Shown here piece by piece: positions 12,001 through 27,000 of a stretch of DNA of 64,000 nt; position 1 is the first letter of the stretch; the number at the start of each line of letters is the position of its first letter. This DNA is from Gibbula magus (Eukaryota; Mollusca; Gastropoda; Trochida; Trochidae). The stretch covers positions 73,748,436 to 73,812,435 of the forward strand of contig OW388291.1 in assembly GCA_936450465.1 (NCBI GenBank). Direction: 5' to 3'. The notes beneath the pieces were generated by a model. The model was not told the origin of the DNA. It did no database searches and saw nothing but the letters and a program-made list of their open reading frames with translations. Position numbers and translations under genes: made by a program.

Positions 12001-15000
12001 TGCGAAATTGCACATAATGTTCCATTTTTTCGAAATAGCAAAAACTCTATTATTACGGCTTAAAACCGCTATAGGCCTAATCGATGGGGAATGTTGTTGC
12101 CCACATATTGGGTTTGACAAATTAAGGTTTGAAGAGATTTGAGATAACTCAAGAAAGAAGTCGTAAATAAAAAATCGGCCAACATACAGGGATAGTTTTT
12201 GTCCAATGCAGTCTACATTTTGCTATATGTAACCTCCATAATAGGGGTTATCACACATGTGCCATATATCGATAGATTTGTCGTGACATGACTTTGAGAT
12301 GGTCCTAATTGTCTCATTTTCAGAAAGGAAGCGTATGCAAGCCTCTCCCTGAATGAAAGCAGGTGGCACCAATATGTCTTACAACAGTCTATCATGAAGA
12401 ACTTGGTCACTTTCTACTTGGACCTAGAACCGGAAAACACTATGGAACCAGCTCTCATCAATCTTGCCAATAGTTCATCTGTTCTGATAAAAGTTGGAGG
12501 TCCGATACTCTTTTACACCTAATAAACGTTTTGTAGTAAATAGGTCCTTGTGTTCTAAAACAAATCTACTGCTGGTCTGTTTGATGAGATTGATCAATAC
12601 ATAAATAACTTGCATAAAGTCTTAACCCTAAGTCACATTGACAAGTAGTTCTACGCTAGTTTAAGCAATGTTAAGCTTGATAACTTGATAGTTAATTACA
12701 TATCTTTATATGTATAGCGTTTTTGTTTCCAGGGAGTGGTTTTGTTGGCAGTGTCTCCCAGCTGAATATCTGGTCCTCGGATCAACTCGTATCTCGAGCT
12801 AAGTGTTTCACCGGAGATGCTGGAGATCTGTTGGCGTGGAGTCCGTTTGTGTCTGCTGACCTTGATGGCTGCTTCCTTCAGTTGCCTAGTGAATGTGATG
12901 GTATGTTAATCGTTCCAGTGCCAGGACCAGAACAATGTTTTAAAAGATGCATTTTTAGTTCCCTTTGAACCATGGCTCTCGAATGTATGTGTGATGGACA
13001 TGGAATTCTGAATCTGGTGTAAGGGTGTTAACAATTATAACATCCATTGAAAATAGTTCCAAGGCTAGATCTGCTTGTATTGATTGGTGTTACGGATTGA
13101 AATAAATTGTTCAGATAAAGCAATATCCCTGGACATGACCTTTGGTCACCCAGACTGTTCAGTGACAGTGCATAACGAAAACGAAAACTAATAAATATAA
13201 ACGTATAAAATATATGAATCCTAGTCTCAATATAACAAAAAAAGGTTCCTCTCAAAATTTTAGCCTCCTAGCATTACTAGTTTCTGGCGAGAAGTCGAAA
13301 GAAGGTTTGAGTGTGGACACTCTGACACGCCCATATTTGAAGTTTGTTCAAGACGAAACTTTAGTCTCCATGTAACAAAAATCTTGTTATGAAATTATTC
13401 CAATGCCAAAACATTTTGGAGAAGATATCGTTTAAAGGTTTTAGGAAAAGTGCCTGCCATACCCATATTTGATTGGGGTCGGGGCAAGGTATCTTCCCAC
13501 AAAATTTCAGCTTTGGCAGTGAATAGGCAAAAGTCCATGGCATAAACCTGGCCTTTCAAGTATTATGCCTTAAGCATGTTGTAGAATTGTTCATATTGAT
13601 TGAACAAATGTGTTAGGAGATAAATAAAAGTAATCCAAAAACATACGATATAAAAATGTAAAGCATTCCCAAAAGGAAAGGACAATATATTATTCATTTC
13701 ATAGGGGCACTTATACATTTCCGATTTTTTAATTGATTGCCTTACATTACTTCATCAAAGTTAGTCATATGTTGTTCAGATACAGACGCATGTGTGTCCA
13801 GTCCCTGTTTGGAAGGAGAGTGCGTTGATGAACTGGATAGTTACAGATGCAGCTGTAGGGAAGGCTTCACTGGACGCGACTGTGATGTCAACATAGACGA
13901 CTGTTTGAGTCACATGTGTGGCAACAACGGCAGCTGCATCGATGGAGTCGGGAACTACACGTGTGGGTGCACAGAGAACTTCACAGGGGAGTTCTGTGAT
14001 GATGCCCTGGGTAAATAATTAACAATACAATTCTGGTATCATTATACGATGGGTATTAAACATGTTAGTTACCAATATCAATGGTCCATTCATGCATCAG
14101 TTTTCGGTTGCAAGACATGGTTTCACGTCATGATTTATTTTACCAATGACTTCAAAAGATATGGATAATGGATGTTTAGACATATTTAAAATCAAATTTG
14201 ATTTTTCTACACATTTTTTAAATTTTGACCAAGAGCAGATAATGGAAAATGTATTTTTCTTCTAATTAAATAAATGAAATCTTTTTTTCAAGTGCATGGT
14301 GGTTGGGGTCCATGGGGTAACTGGAGCCGATGTAGCGAGGAGTGTGGTGGAGGAAGATGGAGCCGGTCTCGACGCTGTGATAACCCCATCCCCCAGAACG
14401 GAGGAGCGTCGTGTGGAGGAGCGGACGAGGAGGGGGGAGTCTGTAACAATCATACCTGTCCAGGTGAGCAATATGTAGGTTTTAGAGTTACATGCCCCTG
14501 ACTAAGGACGTGGCAGGCGAGAGCTCCGAAAAAAATATTGAAATAAGTTCAGCAAAACAAAGCATCGGAAGTGAAAAACACGTTTGGCCATCCCGATACA
14601 TCATATATGATAGGCCTACATAGTAAGTAAAATAAGAAGATATTTTACTGTGTATTTTGAACTATGGCCAGCTTAAGTGACATTGACTATGTAAACAATG
14701 TGATGGGTCCGCCATTGACAGCTCAGCGGGTAGAACGGATCGATATTGATGATCAAGAGTCGGAGAGCAGAAAGAAAAGTCTTTCAGAATGAAGAAAGTG
14801 ATCACAAGAAGTTGGAAAGTAATGACAATAAAGGTGAGAAGGAAAACTCTGATAGGCATACTTTAAATCCGGACACTGTTTACAACGGAGCCGAGAAAAA
14901 TTCAAACTCATCTGCCGATTGTGGTGATATTAAAAGTATGTTTCAGGTTCTCATGAGAGAATTTAAGGACATGAAATCTGAAGTGACGAGTAAACTAGAC

Positions 15001-18000
15001 TCGTTCGAGGCCACATTTGAGCAGAAGTTAGTTGACAAACTAGCTGTTGTGATCGAAGAGAAAGTAAAATCAGAAGTAAGTGATTTCATGACTGAACTCA
15101 ATACAAAGTTTGAGAGTTATGAACAAGTGTTCCAAAGTAAAGCAATCACCACCACCACAGGATGAGGAACTTTCTCGCACCATTGTCATTAAGAATCTCG
15201 CCGAGCATGCTGATGAAAAGAACGATATTAAAGTGACGGAAAAGAAGGTATATTCGTTGCTCCAGGACGGCCTCAAGCTGCGTGATATTCAATTCTGTAA
15301 AGTGGTGAGGAAACAGGCGTGGGGGAAGTCTCCGAGTGTCATCGTCGCTACCGTTGCAGATGTGTAACAGAAGAAGAAAATCATGAAAGAAAAGAGAAAT
15401 ATTCGGTCTTCAAAGAGGTATGAACGCATATATATTGAACAACATATATCTTTGGAGACACGGAAACAGAACACTAATATGAGAACATTATTGAAAGAAT
15501 TAGGAAAAGAAAATGTGTTGTCAGTATCGAGCAGTGGTTTCCTGTCTAAGAAGATTCAGCGAAGCGCACGTACCTAGGAACTCAGGCTTGGAGTCTGGAA
15601 CGTCGGGGGATGGTCCACCCTAGATGAAGAAAACAACACCTTTAAGCCTTGGTCCCAACCCACCGTACGTTTTCCTGTCCGTACGTTTTTTGGGGAGGCC
15701 ACGTTTCTGAAAACGTGGGGAGGATGTGGAAAACGCAGGGAGGGAGCAAAATCAACGCACGTCACACGCAAGGTGTAAGTACGTTGCCCGCACGAAATGC
15801 CTGGCCGTGATCTGCTACGTGCAACGTACGTTTCGCACGTGGTAAGTGCGTTGTAAGTGCTTACAACGAACTAACACCTTGCGTGTGACGTACGATTGCC
15901 ACGTTATAGTACGGATGCCGTACTTACATGTGCTGCACACGCACGATGTCATTACTTACACGCACGGTGTATGTGCGTGCAAGTGCAATGAACTTAAGTT
16001 TTTCAGGCCAATTTCAGGCACCCAGGGGGTAGGGGTATAGGGCGACCTCCAGACGTTCTCTCTCATGCAGAGCTGCTGCCTCAAGATGCCGTTCATTCAA
16101 CGCAGAGACTCCCGCTTCTGATGCTTGCAAGAGCAGCTTCAAATGGCAGCGCATAATAACTGCAGCCATCAGTGCGCACAACGTACGACGTAATTGCGGA
16201 GCACGTGCTTACTCGGCACTGGCAACGTGAGTGTTGCATGCTCATTTATCAGTTGAACTGGGGAAGTGTCGAGTAAGCACGGACGACGCACTGACAACGC
16301 ACTTGTGCTAAGTGCGTCGTCCGTGGAGTATGTGTCAATGTGAGAAACTTAAAACACTCACAGAGTCCGTGTGTTGTGCGTACAGTGTCCGTAGAGTGCA
16401 AGCACGGAAGTCGTACGTGTGGAAAATACGCAGCTCGCACGCAGCGAAAGTTCTGCATGCACTAAAAGCGCTACGGCGTGTCTGCGTGTTCCCAAATCCG
16501 TACGGTGTCGGTACTTACAACGTACGGTTACCACTATTTTACCTCCGTTTATGCACGTAGACAGCACGCACTTGCAAGTACGACGGGTTGTGACCGCCAC
16601 TTTAGACAGGATGTGATGCGATCTCTAAACTGTGTTTTATTTTGTGTCTGTGAAACATTTTTAAAACAAAATTTAGAACTAAATGTTGATGGATATACGT
16701 GGATAGGTAATAATAGAAAATCTCAACATGCCAAAGCAAAACGCGGTTCTGGTGGTGTTGGGGTATTCGTTGACAATACGTTTTTAGTTAATAACTCTGT
16801 TGACATTTTAGACAATGAACACGAAGATATATTGTGGTTACTTGTATCGAGTAATCAAGCAGACGACAAACTGTGCGTATCCGTGTCATACCTGCCTCCG
16901 ATTGGTTCTAGCAGGTCATGTGACCCGGAGTAGTTCTTCACCCACTGCTCGAGCAAGTCTACACGTGTCAGAACACTGGTCGACTCGTGCTTGTCGGAGA
17001 CTGGAACGCGCGCCACGGAACGCGCGATGTGGCGCGCTCTCTGATTATGTCGAGAATGTAGATAATGTGCGTGAAAGAGACATTATAGATGAAGGCATTG
17101 ACTCAAATGGACATAATTTAATAAACTTTCTTGTTGATTGTAATATATGTATGGTAAACGGGCGCATAGGAAAAACTAAGTTTACCTGTGTATCTAACAA
17201 GGGGCGCTATGTGGTTGATTATGTTGTTGTTCCACAATAACAGTTAGATAATGTGATTGATTTTAAAGTGCATACCATGACACATATCATAAATGATTTA
17301 AACCAACAGGGTACTGTGAAAGTGAGTGACCATTCCGTCATTGTGAGATTACACTAAGCAAAAGAATAAACGTTACGATGTACGAAACCTACCAAATAAC
17401 TTCTTGAACGACGATGACGCACATGCATATGAGAAGATAACTGACGGCATCTCACTGAATGAAGCCAAGGACGTGGATAATGCTTACGTACATTTCACTA
17501 ATCTGCTTCATGAATAAATGAGGTATAAATTGCCATATAAGGAACGTTTTACAGGAACCCAAAAATATTCAAAACATTCACGAAATAAACCCTATTGGAC
17601 AGAGGAACTACAAGATTCATGGGATAAAGTGGTAGAATCAGAAAAACTTGGGCTGAAAACGCGTGGGGATAAAAACATAAGAACATCATCACGAAGAGAA
17701 TATTTACGCAGAAGAAAACAATTCGATAAATTCCACAGAAAAAAAAGAGACAGTACCAGATTTTTAAACAGAATGAACTTTTATCGTTAAAAGAAACAAA
17801 CAATACGAGAGACTTTTGGAAAAGAATTGGTAGACTTGGTATGTCAAATGATAGAAGAAAAGTCATCCCAATGAAAGTGGTTGACGAAGATGGAAATGTT
17901 ATGTCAGACATAAGTGAGGTGCTAAATACTTGGAAATCATTTTATGAAAAGCTTTACTCTAAAAATCACGGTTCCTCTGATGAGAACTCAGATATACATA

Positions 18001-21000
18001 TGATGCATTTAGAAGACGGGGAGAGAAACAAGATCATACGACGTGTACACCGAACTCTATACAACTTTAGTTGAGCCCGTTCTTTTTTACGGATCAGGCA
18101 TATGGGGGATCAACAAGTACAGCGAAGTCCAACTCATACAAAATAGAGCATGTAAATATTTCCTCGGTGCAGGAAAGAACGCCTCCAACCTAGCTACCAG
18201 AGGAGACATGGGCTGGCCGTCTGTGATAGTATTACACCACGGCAGGTTACTCCTGAGAATCGATACAACGCAGGAAAATAGAATCGTAAAGAAACTACAC
18301 CAGCGTGGAAAGGTTCAGCAAAGATCCTGGGAGAAAATAGTTTATAAACTTTTGGATCAGTATAGTCATCGGCAATATTACAGGATAATTCTACAAATAA
18401 AAAGAAAATCCGTGATCTTAGAGATGTGTTCATACAGTATGACGTCACCGAATGGAGCAACAGAACATGGGACGACCGAAATAAACCTAATGGAAACTAG
18501 GATTGCCAAGGCAATACTTAGGTCTTCAAGACTTCTGCTTGACCTTGAACTCCATGTTGGACTCTCGGTTATTTGCCAGTTATTCCGCTTTAAAATGAGC
18601 TATCAAACATGTCCCTATCTTCAGTAGTTTTTTTACAAAAATTCTCCAAAGAAGGTACCCCTCTGAAAACGGAAAAATCAAATATTAATGGACCCCTACA
18701 TTACATTTCTCACGATTAAGACAAAATGGTTAATATTTTCATACTAAGTTGCAACATAGAAAATATTGTGGTTTAGTTTCCACTTAAGTAGATGTAATCA
18801 TCATTTAGATTGCATACTTAAGTAATGCGTTATCTTTTTCTGAATATTCAAGAAAATACTCTAAATTGCTTAAATTTTGACCCCTTGAGAACGTTTAAGA
18901 TGTTCGGAGCTTAACTATCAACCTTTTGATGAATGGGTTCATCAGAAAAGTTGTTGTTCTTGAATCTGTGCATCCGAAGGTTTAAATACAATGACATTAT
19001 CGTAATTAGTTAAGCAGTTATGATCCTTTGAACTTTACTGAAAATGGCGATTTTCGAAAAATGACGATCTTCTATGACTTCTCAGACGTAAGGTATGACA
19101 AATAAATGCTTGAAAATGGTTGTCCATAATAAAATGATATCTCTCCTTTAACATAAGCTATTAAACATGTTGGTATCTTTAGTGGTTTAAGATCTAAAAT
19201 TCTTCGAAAAAAATGCCACTCAAAAGTACTCAAAATCACGAAATTTCATACATTTTGACAAATGCGATAATTGTGGCCTAACTATCGACTTTTACATGAT
19301 ATAGATCTGTTATGGAAATGTTAAGTAACCTTTTGTGTGCAGATGGCAAGTATCTTTGACATATCTCCATTTCTTACAGAGTTATGCCCCTTTAACTCTG
19401 GACAAAAAAAGTGCAAAAAATAATAATAATAATAACAAGCAGACAGAGTCGGCCATATCCCCCGCCTTTGGGAAAATTTATTGAAGAATAGTTGTTGAAT
19501 AACAGTGACTATGAACCTTTTTTCAACTAAACATAACACACAAAATTTCAGCTCCTTAGACAAAGTGGTTCTGGAGAAAAAGACAAAATGCGAAAAGTTT
19601 ACAGACGGCTGGACACCGTGCAATGCCATAAGCCCATCAGGCCTTTCAGGCACATCTACACATGATGATTGTTCCACACACCAAGTTTCGTTGAGATATG
19701 TCTTATAGTTTTCGAGTTCTGTTCCGGAAACGAAATTCTAAGTTACATTTCCATGGAAACGGTCAAAAAAATAACTCGAAGAAGTTGAAAACCCCAAAAG
19801 GCACATCTACACATGATGATTGTTCCACACACCAAGTTTCGTTGAGATATGTCTTATGGTTTTCGAGTTCTGTTCTGGAAACGAAATTCTAAGTTACATT
19901 TCCATGGAAACGGTCAAAAAAATAACTCGAAGAAGTTGAAAACCCCAAAAGGCACATCTACACATGATGATTGTTCCACACACCAAGTTTCGTTGAGATA
20001 TGTCTTATGGTTTTCGAGTTCTGTTCTGGAAACGAAATTCTAAGTTACATTTCCATGGAAACGGTCAAAAACAATAACTCGAAAAAGTTGAAAACCCCAA
20101 AAGGCACATCTACTGATGATTGTTCCACACACCAAGTTTCGTTGAGATATGTCTTATGCCGGAAACGAAATTCTAAGTTACATTTCCATGGAAACGGTCA
20201 AAAAAAAATAACTCGAAGAAGTTGAAAATCCCAAAAGGCACATCTACACATGATGATTGTTCCACACACCAAGTTTCGTGTAGATATGTCTTATAGTTTT
20301 CGAGTTCTGCTCCGGAAACAAAATCGGGACGGACGGACGGAGCCCATTTCAATATCTGTATCTGTATATGCTTGATTGTGGCGTGACACACAAATAAACA
20401 TTTCTTCTTCTTCTTCTATGTACAGTGAATGTTTGCTAATGAGAATTTATTTACCAACGGTTTTTATTACAATTTAATGTGATGTTGTAGATTTTTGTAA
20501 CGTGTATGATAACGTATACCTATATTCCCAATTACCATTTATACGTGTCCATATGGTACCTACAATTGTCTGTGAGGTGTAGTATTAATTAACTATATTT
20601 AGCATATTTTTACGTAACACATTATTCTTACATACCACTTTAGCTATATCAATTAATGAATATAGCCCACCAGCTTGATTTCGATGGATTGAAACAACTT
20701 TACAAAACGGTATATGAACACCTGTGAATCTGTTTCTTCAGTTTGCGTCGACGTTACACCACCAACAAACGGATCGTTCAACTGTGACGTACAGGGGCGG
20801 ATGACGGTATGTAACGTGAGCTGTGACGAGGGTTATGATTTCGATATCCCTCCTCTTGATGTCTACCAGTGTGGCAAGGAAAACGGGTACATTTGGAACT
20901 TTCTTACCGACTCACACCCTTATAAAAGACTACCAAACTGCATGGGTTCGTATCATCATATACATATCAATATAGTTTAATATCCCCGACCAACGGTCCG

Positions 21001-24000
21001 GGGTTTATAGTATACCAACTATTCCGTCCGACCGAAGACATTGCTTGTTCGACCGATAACAAAACAAATTCATCCCATCCTTTTCAAACTTTCATAAATT
21101 TTCATCACTACCAAGAGAGGTTCAGTGCCGAATTACATTTTGTGAATTTTTCAACCACCTCAGGAAATCATCCATTGTTTTTCATAAAATTTGATCTGGC
21201 TTTAATACGTTCCGACTCACCATTAGTGCTGGTAACAGTGCAAATACATTCATTCAGCTCACATATTCATCCCCAATCACCAAATATATCATAATTACTA
21301 GTTTCCAATTAAAATCGAGTAAATCATTATGCATGTGCAGAAACCGAAACTGCACGTCCCATTTACATGCACAGTTGTTATATGACCTATAAAACATTAT
21401 CAACCCAAATTTATCTTTTTGTCTGTTATAAATAAGATTCCAAAATTACGTTTGACTCATTGGCGCGCGTCAATCGCGATGTATTGTCTGGTTTTCGATC
21501 AGAAATCACTACTTTTACCTTCATATCGTCAATATACTAATTCAACTATCACTAAAATGGTAGTTTTCGGTAAAAGTAGGTACTTCTCGATAAAATTACA
21601 CCATTTATAACATTTGGAAAATATGAGCCCAACAACACACCGGGTGTACCTTTAACACTTGCTTTTCATATACATTAGTGATACGCATGTGCTTGGAGCG
21701 CTTGGCTTTCCCATTTCAAACTCAAAGTACTTCTGTTTAAAAATCAACCCCTCCCATAGTTCTTTTTTTATAATTTTCTTCTGAAACATGACACATGATT
21801 TGAATAAACATCAGTGACACGCGTGTGCTTTTTCCGGGTGAATAGGATGTTTATTGCTTGGGGCGCAGACGCCCCAAGCAGTAATAAGTTGAATTTCTCC
21901 CTATATACTGTTGGACTTTTCAAATAGAACCTTCAACCAATGATATGCGTTGTCTTTGTATCTTTGCAAGTCTATTGACCAATGAACAAAGATGTAGCAA
22001 ATTATGAACCACGTGACATTGGGGTTAATCCGATATAATTGGCACAAACAAATGTGGACTTTGATTATCAATATTTGTCTTATAACATGGTTACATTTGG
22101 GATAACACTACCTTCAATAGTACAAATTCTTGTACTTTTTTGGGCCGAGTCCCGTGCGGGATTCGAACCCACGCCCTCAGAGTAAGGCAACTATCGCCAG
22201 CATTGACTGTACCAACAGCTTACCGCACGACCATTTCGCCTCGACCATTACTCGTAAAAATGTTTACAAGTTTTTAAAAACATTCTAACAAATAATACTA
22301 GACATAAAGACCAATACATAACATTCAAATCCTATGAAAATAGTTAATTAAATTGAGGCTCTAATTTGTTACATAAAAAACATAAAATAAGATATATTGA
22401 CATTATGTTATGATGTGTGGAGAGGACTATTGGGTAGCGCCAATCAAGACTTCTTATGCAGACTTTCGAATTTTGTAAAATGCATATAAATAACTGTGTA
22501 CTTTAACTGAGAATTGGTGAGTAAAACTGATCTCAGGTAATAAACGTGTATAAGCTGACGTGCTGACGTTTATATGCTACATGAATAGGTCTTAAAACGC
22601 ATCTTCGTAATGTCAAAACAAACTCAAAATAAGATATAGTTATGCGAGGAACTCTTGACAATATGAAATTAAATTTGCCTTTGTGACGTGAAGTGAAATT
22701 ACTAAGATTAGGTTTCATACAGCTGTGGGAGGTTTCGATGTAAAATTAGCTATATAAACCGAAAATGACAAACATAAGTCTCTCAATAGACTAGAAAACA
22801 TTTGGCAAATAGAATTATTTCAGTTTTTCCTCACGCAATACTTCCTTTCTAAAGTTAATTGTATGTTCATCTCTCAACCCTTTCATCATACATTGTCGGA
22901 CATCCAGCACCCATATTTACCTGGAATCACCTCCCACTAACAAATCACTGCCTCACGTTCCATCCACTACATCTACCCAGGTGCCCCAAGCTTGCCTTTT
23001 AAAAGGCTTTTCTTGTTTTAGGACCCTTGACCCACGCTTACTAGCTTGGCTGTGACCTTTGATTGGTCAATTACATGTCTTTGAAATTTGATGTTCTTTA
23101 AGGTCTTTTGAATACTAGTCATACTAGTGATCATACTAGTGATGTGTTTGCACTCATAGTCACAATACATCATTCAATGTTTGTTAATGTAGAAATCAGC
23201 CCTCCTGAAGTACTGACAGTCCACTACGCAGCGGAATATCTAGATCTTGTCTGTGGTGAGAAACCTCGAGATACCATTGTTGGAACCGTGAAAAGCGTCC
23301 TAGGAATTGAGCTAGCAAATATCCCCTGTGTGATGGATAGGCGATGCCACCTGCAGGAAATAACAGTGGACACCTGTGAGAATACACAACGCACTCGACG
23401 TTCCGCCAACACTGTTGCCTTCAATGTAACCTTCACTAACTATCCACTTGGTAAGTAGGATAGGATATAGTAAGTTACCTGGGGATGAATACTCAGAACA
23501 CGTGTTAAACTGCTGGATCACATATTGTGTACACGTGTTAAACTGCTGGATCACATATTGTACACAATATGTGATTCAGCAGTTTAACACGTGTTCTTCC
23601 ATTTACTTTCACCAACTATTCTTCGGATTTGACGGACAGGTGTCTGTTATTATCTTTGAAACACTGAGATTGCAGTGTTTGTTTGGCGGATGCGATTTCT
23701 TAAGAAATAGTTGCATTCCTTTAAAATTTTAATCGATTTCCTTCAAACTGACAAATAATTTTCTTCAATTACTTTCACTCTGCACTTGGTTCGTGCCTTA
23801 ACATCCTTTAAACTGTATAATTTTATGTAACGCTACCTTCCCTAACAATAGACTGTCTGATAAACATATAAAATATTATTGACGATAATAAACAATGGCA
23901 AATGTGAATCATTTCTGTGCACACCAATTTAGTAACAGCAAAGTGGTCTCTGGTCAGTTTTCACCACAGTAGCGTCAAACTTTACTTCCAAATTTGATAC

Positions 24001-27000
24001 TTGCAGCAACAAATGGACTTATAGCTGGACTGAAGGATGTCAGCAGTGCTGTGACTCACATGAACTCGTCCGGACATTCTGGTAGCTTCACTGTCAATAT
24101 GGATGGCCAGGATTTCCATTTGAATCTGGCGTCTATGCAATTCTATGGTGACGTTAAATGCCCTGCTAGACTCAGTCGGGTCGACGCTTACTGCAGTAAG
24201 TATATTCCTATTTCATAATGCTATTCTAAATGTTGTCGTGATGGACATCGTACCGATTTAGAGACTGCGGTGAAGTAGACTTGTATGATTGCCACAGGTT
24301 ATAACATGAGAAACATTTTGGATACAAGAACACCCGAGTAACTATATTAATTATGTCCCCCGAAAATGTTTTCGGGAGATATAATGTTTTCACCTCCGTC
24401 CGTCATTCCGTTATTCCGTTATTCCGAAATGCTTTCTTTTCCGGGCCATATCTCAAAAACCGTTCATTATTTTTTCATGAAACTTGTTATGTGGTTAGAC
24501 CTAGTGGTGGAGTGGTGCCTTTTGCTATTTTGGTTATTCTGAAAAAAAAATTCTGGTTTCCATGGAAACAATTTGAACTTAGTGCAAATTGGAGGTAAGG
24601 ACCTTTTCCGGCCTCTATTTCAAAATCTATCTAGTATTTCTTTACGAAACTTGGCATGTGGTTAGACCTAGTGGTGGAGTGGTGCCTTTTGCTATTTTGG
24701 TTATTCTGAATTTGTTTTATATTTCTGGTTTCCATGGAAACAATTTGAACTTAGTGCATATTGAGTGTAGGGACCTTTTCCGGCCTCTATCTCCAAAACC
24801 GTTCAATATTTTTTCACCAAACTTGGTATTTGCTTAGATCTAGTGATAGAGTGGTGCCTTTTGCTACTTTGGCTATTCTGATTTTTTAAAAATTTGTACT
24901 GGTTTCCATGGAAACAATTTTAACTTAGTGCATATTGGGGGTAGGAACCTTTTCCGGCCTCTATCTCAAAAACCGTTCAATATTTTTTCACCAAACTTTG
25001 TATTTGCTTAGACCTAGTGAAAGAGTGATGCCTTTTGCTACTTTGGCTATTCTGAATTTTTTATTTCTCGTTTTCCATGGACACAATTTCAACTTAGTGC
25101 AAATTGGGGGTAGGGACCTGCCAAAAAATTAAATGTTGTTATGATCTTAATGTGTCCGTTGCCCCAACAAACTTGGGGATGGACACCAATATCATCACAT
25201 TTGAGTTGATGGGTACAGAGTAATGATCATTAAGAGGTGTCGGGGGCCATCTTGGACGCCATCTTGAAAAAAAACCACCTTTCTGCGGGTCCTATTTTGG
25301 TAAACTTTTAGTATGTTATTAAGTACACTAAACCTTACCAGAATCAGTTGAGAAACCTTTTGTAGCTATATTTTGGTGGTTGAGGGCTTTTCCATATATT
25401 TGTATTGACCCGACTTCTATCTGACAGCCAGATAGAAAAAAATATATATGTCAATTTCCCACGTTTTTTTAATAGTTATTATGACCTCTCTAGCCTCAAC
25501 CGTTAAAGGAGCAGTAGCACGTTTTTTCGCTCAAATAAGTTGATGAAATGTATTTGAAAAATAATTTAACCAATAGTAAAACATCCTTCTCTCCTCGGGA
25601 AATAAAGTTTAAAATGAGTGTACATGTTTCGGTAAAACCATGGGAATCGTTTTTGTAATACAAAATAATAAATTGTGTTCACAATAAAATGGCCGCCATG
25701 CAATTTTTGTTTTATACGCAACATAGTTTTTTCCACTACAGATAATTGGTTTGTGTAATAAGAAGTTTTACCCTCTAAAGTTAATTTAAATGACATAAAC
25801 TATCATTATAAATGGGAAATTTGAAAAATAAATTTTGCAAAAAAACGTGCTACTGCATGCCCCTTTAAAGATAGAAAATCATAAATATGATGAAAAATGT
25901 TCAGCTTAGAATTTCCAACAAGTTGACATATGATTTGTAAGAATCAGATAATTTAAAAAAAGTTATGATTTATTCAGTTGTAAAATTGCACTTACCCGCT
26001 GGACTAAAATGCTCTAGTTCTTGCATTATCTCCCTTCTATGACTCCTCTTCGCTTTTTTTACAGTTCAATCAAACTTTGAACGTTTATATACATATATTG
26101 CCTTTAATCTCACACGTCTCGGACCCCGACATTTACACCAGTTTCTTTCTGCATCACACATATCGGTCCATAATTCAGATAAGTCACTAGTCCACTATGG
26201 CTTCTTTATTCTCCTCCTCTTGCAATTATTAGTGTTATATATAATACGTCTGGCAGGAAGACGTTCGCGCATTTCACACAGCACTATCTTTATAGCATCA
26301 AAGTAATGTCTATATCACGCTGTTGGTTTTCAGAGATCTCTAAACGAGTGATTATTGCATTTAGTTCATCCCTAATGTCCTGCGAAGCTAAGAAATTGTC
26401 CGGGATATGTTTCGTATCAGACTTAAAAACACAAGGTATAACACTCTGGTCCTGTGTCGGGTCGAGGTTACGAGTCCAGTTCATACCCCATACATGTATG
26501 GAATGGTCCAACTTACTGACAGCTTCAGCATCCAACACCCCTGTTAGTCTCGCCTCCTCTACTAGTGAGTTGGGGCGAATTATCCTAAAATCTGAAAAAT
26601 CATCTAAAGATTCAAAATTACTCAGACAGTAATCAACAACTGAGGTTCCTCTAGTACTAACGTATGTAACATCATTTTCACCCTTGCGTCCATTCACAAT
26701 ACAAATATTGGCATTGAATAAAAACTCACACAATAAACGTCCATGATAATTCACAGTATTATCTAAAACATGCCTACTGGACAGAAAGTCCACGCCCTCA
26801 ATATAGTCTAATAAATATGCACACCGACTGTTGAAGTCTCCACAAATGTATCGGATATTCAAAGCCTGGTACAAATAAACATGTGATAGTAGAGTCTCAA
26901 AAAAATCGTCTGCATCAACGTACATACTGTGGATACACAATTTATTACAGTCTTGTGTGACAATTTTAACCACAATATCCCTCCAAAAGTACGGTCTAAC

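Noticed and set aside
17549..17911. 120-residue antisense open frame
   Set aside because: It lies opposite the LINE ORF2 linker and has low-complexity F/L/S composition. It is a shadow.
19698..20225. Serial open frames of about 64 residues with near-identical proteins
   Set aside because: They are translations of the family B tandem units, which are non-coding.
22083..22245. tRNA gene on the minus strand
   Set aside because: The B box is good, but the sequence is repeated at 46298-46460 with a common non-tRNA tail, so it is a SINE.
19456..25130. CRISPR-like arrays (regularly spaced repeats)
   Set aside because: The units are 150-170 bp, contiguous and without unique spacers. The context is a eukaryotic intron, so these are tandem-unit mobile repeats.
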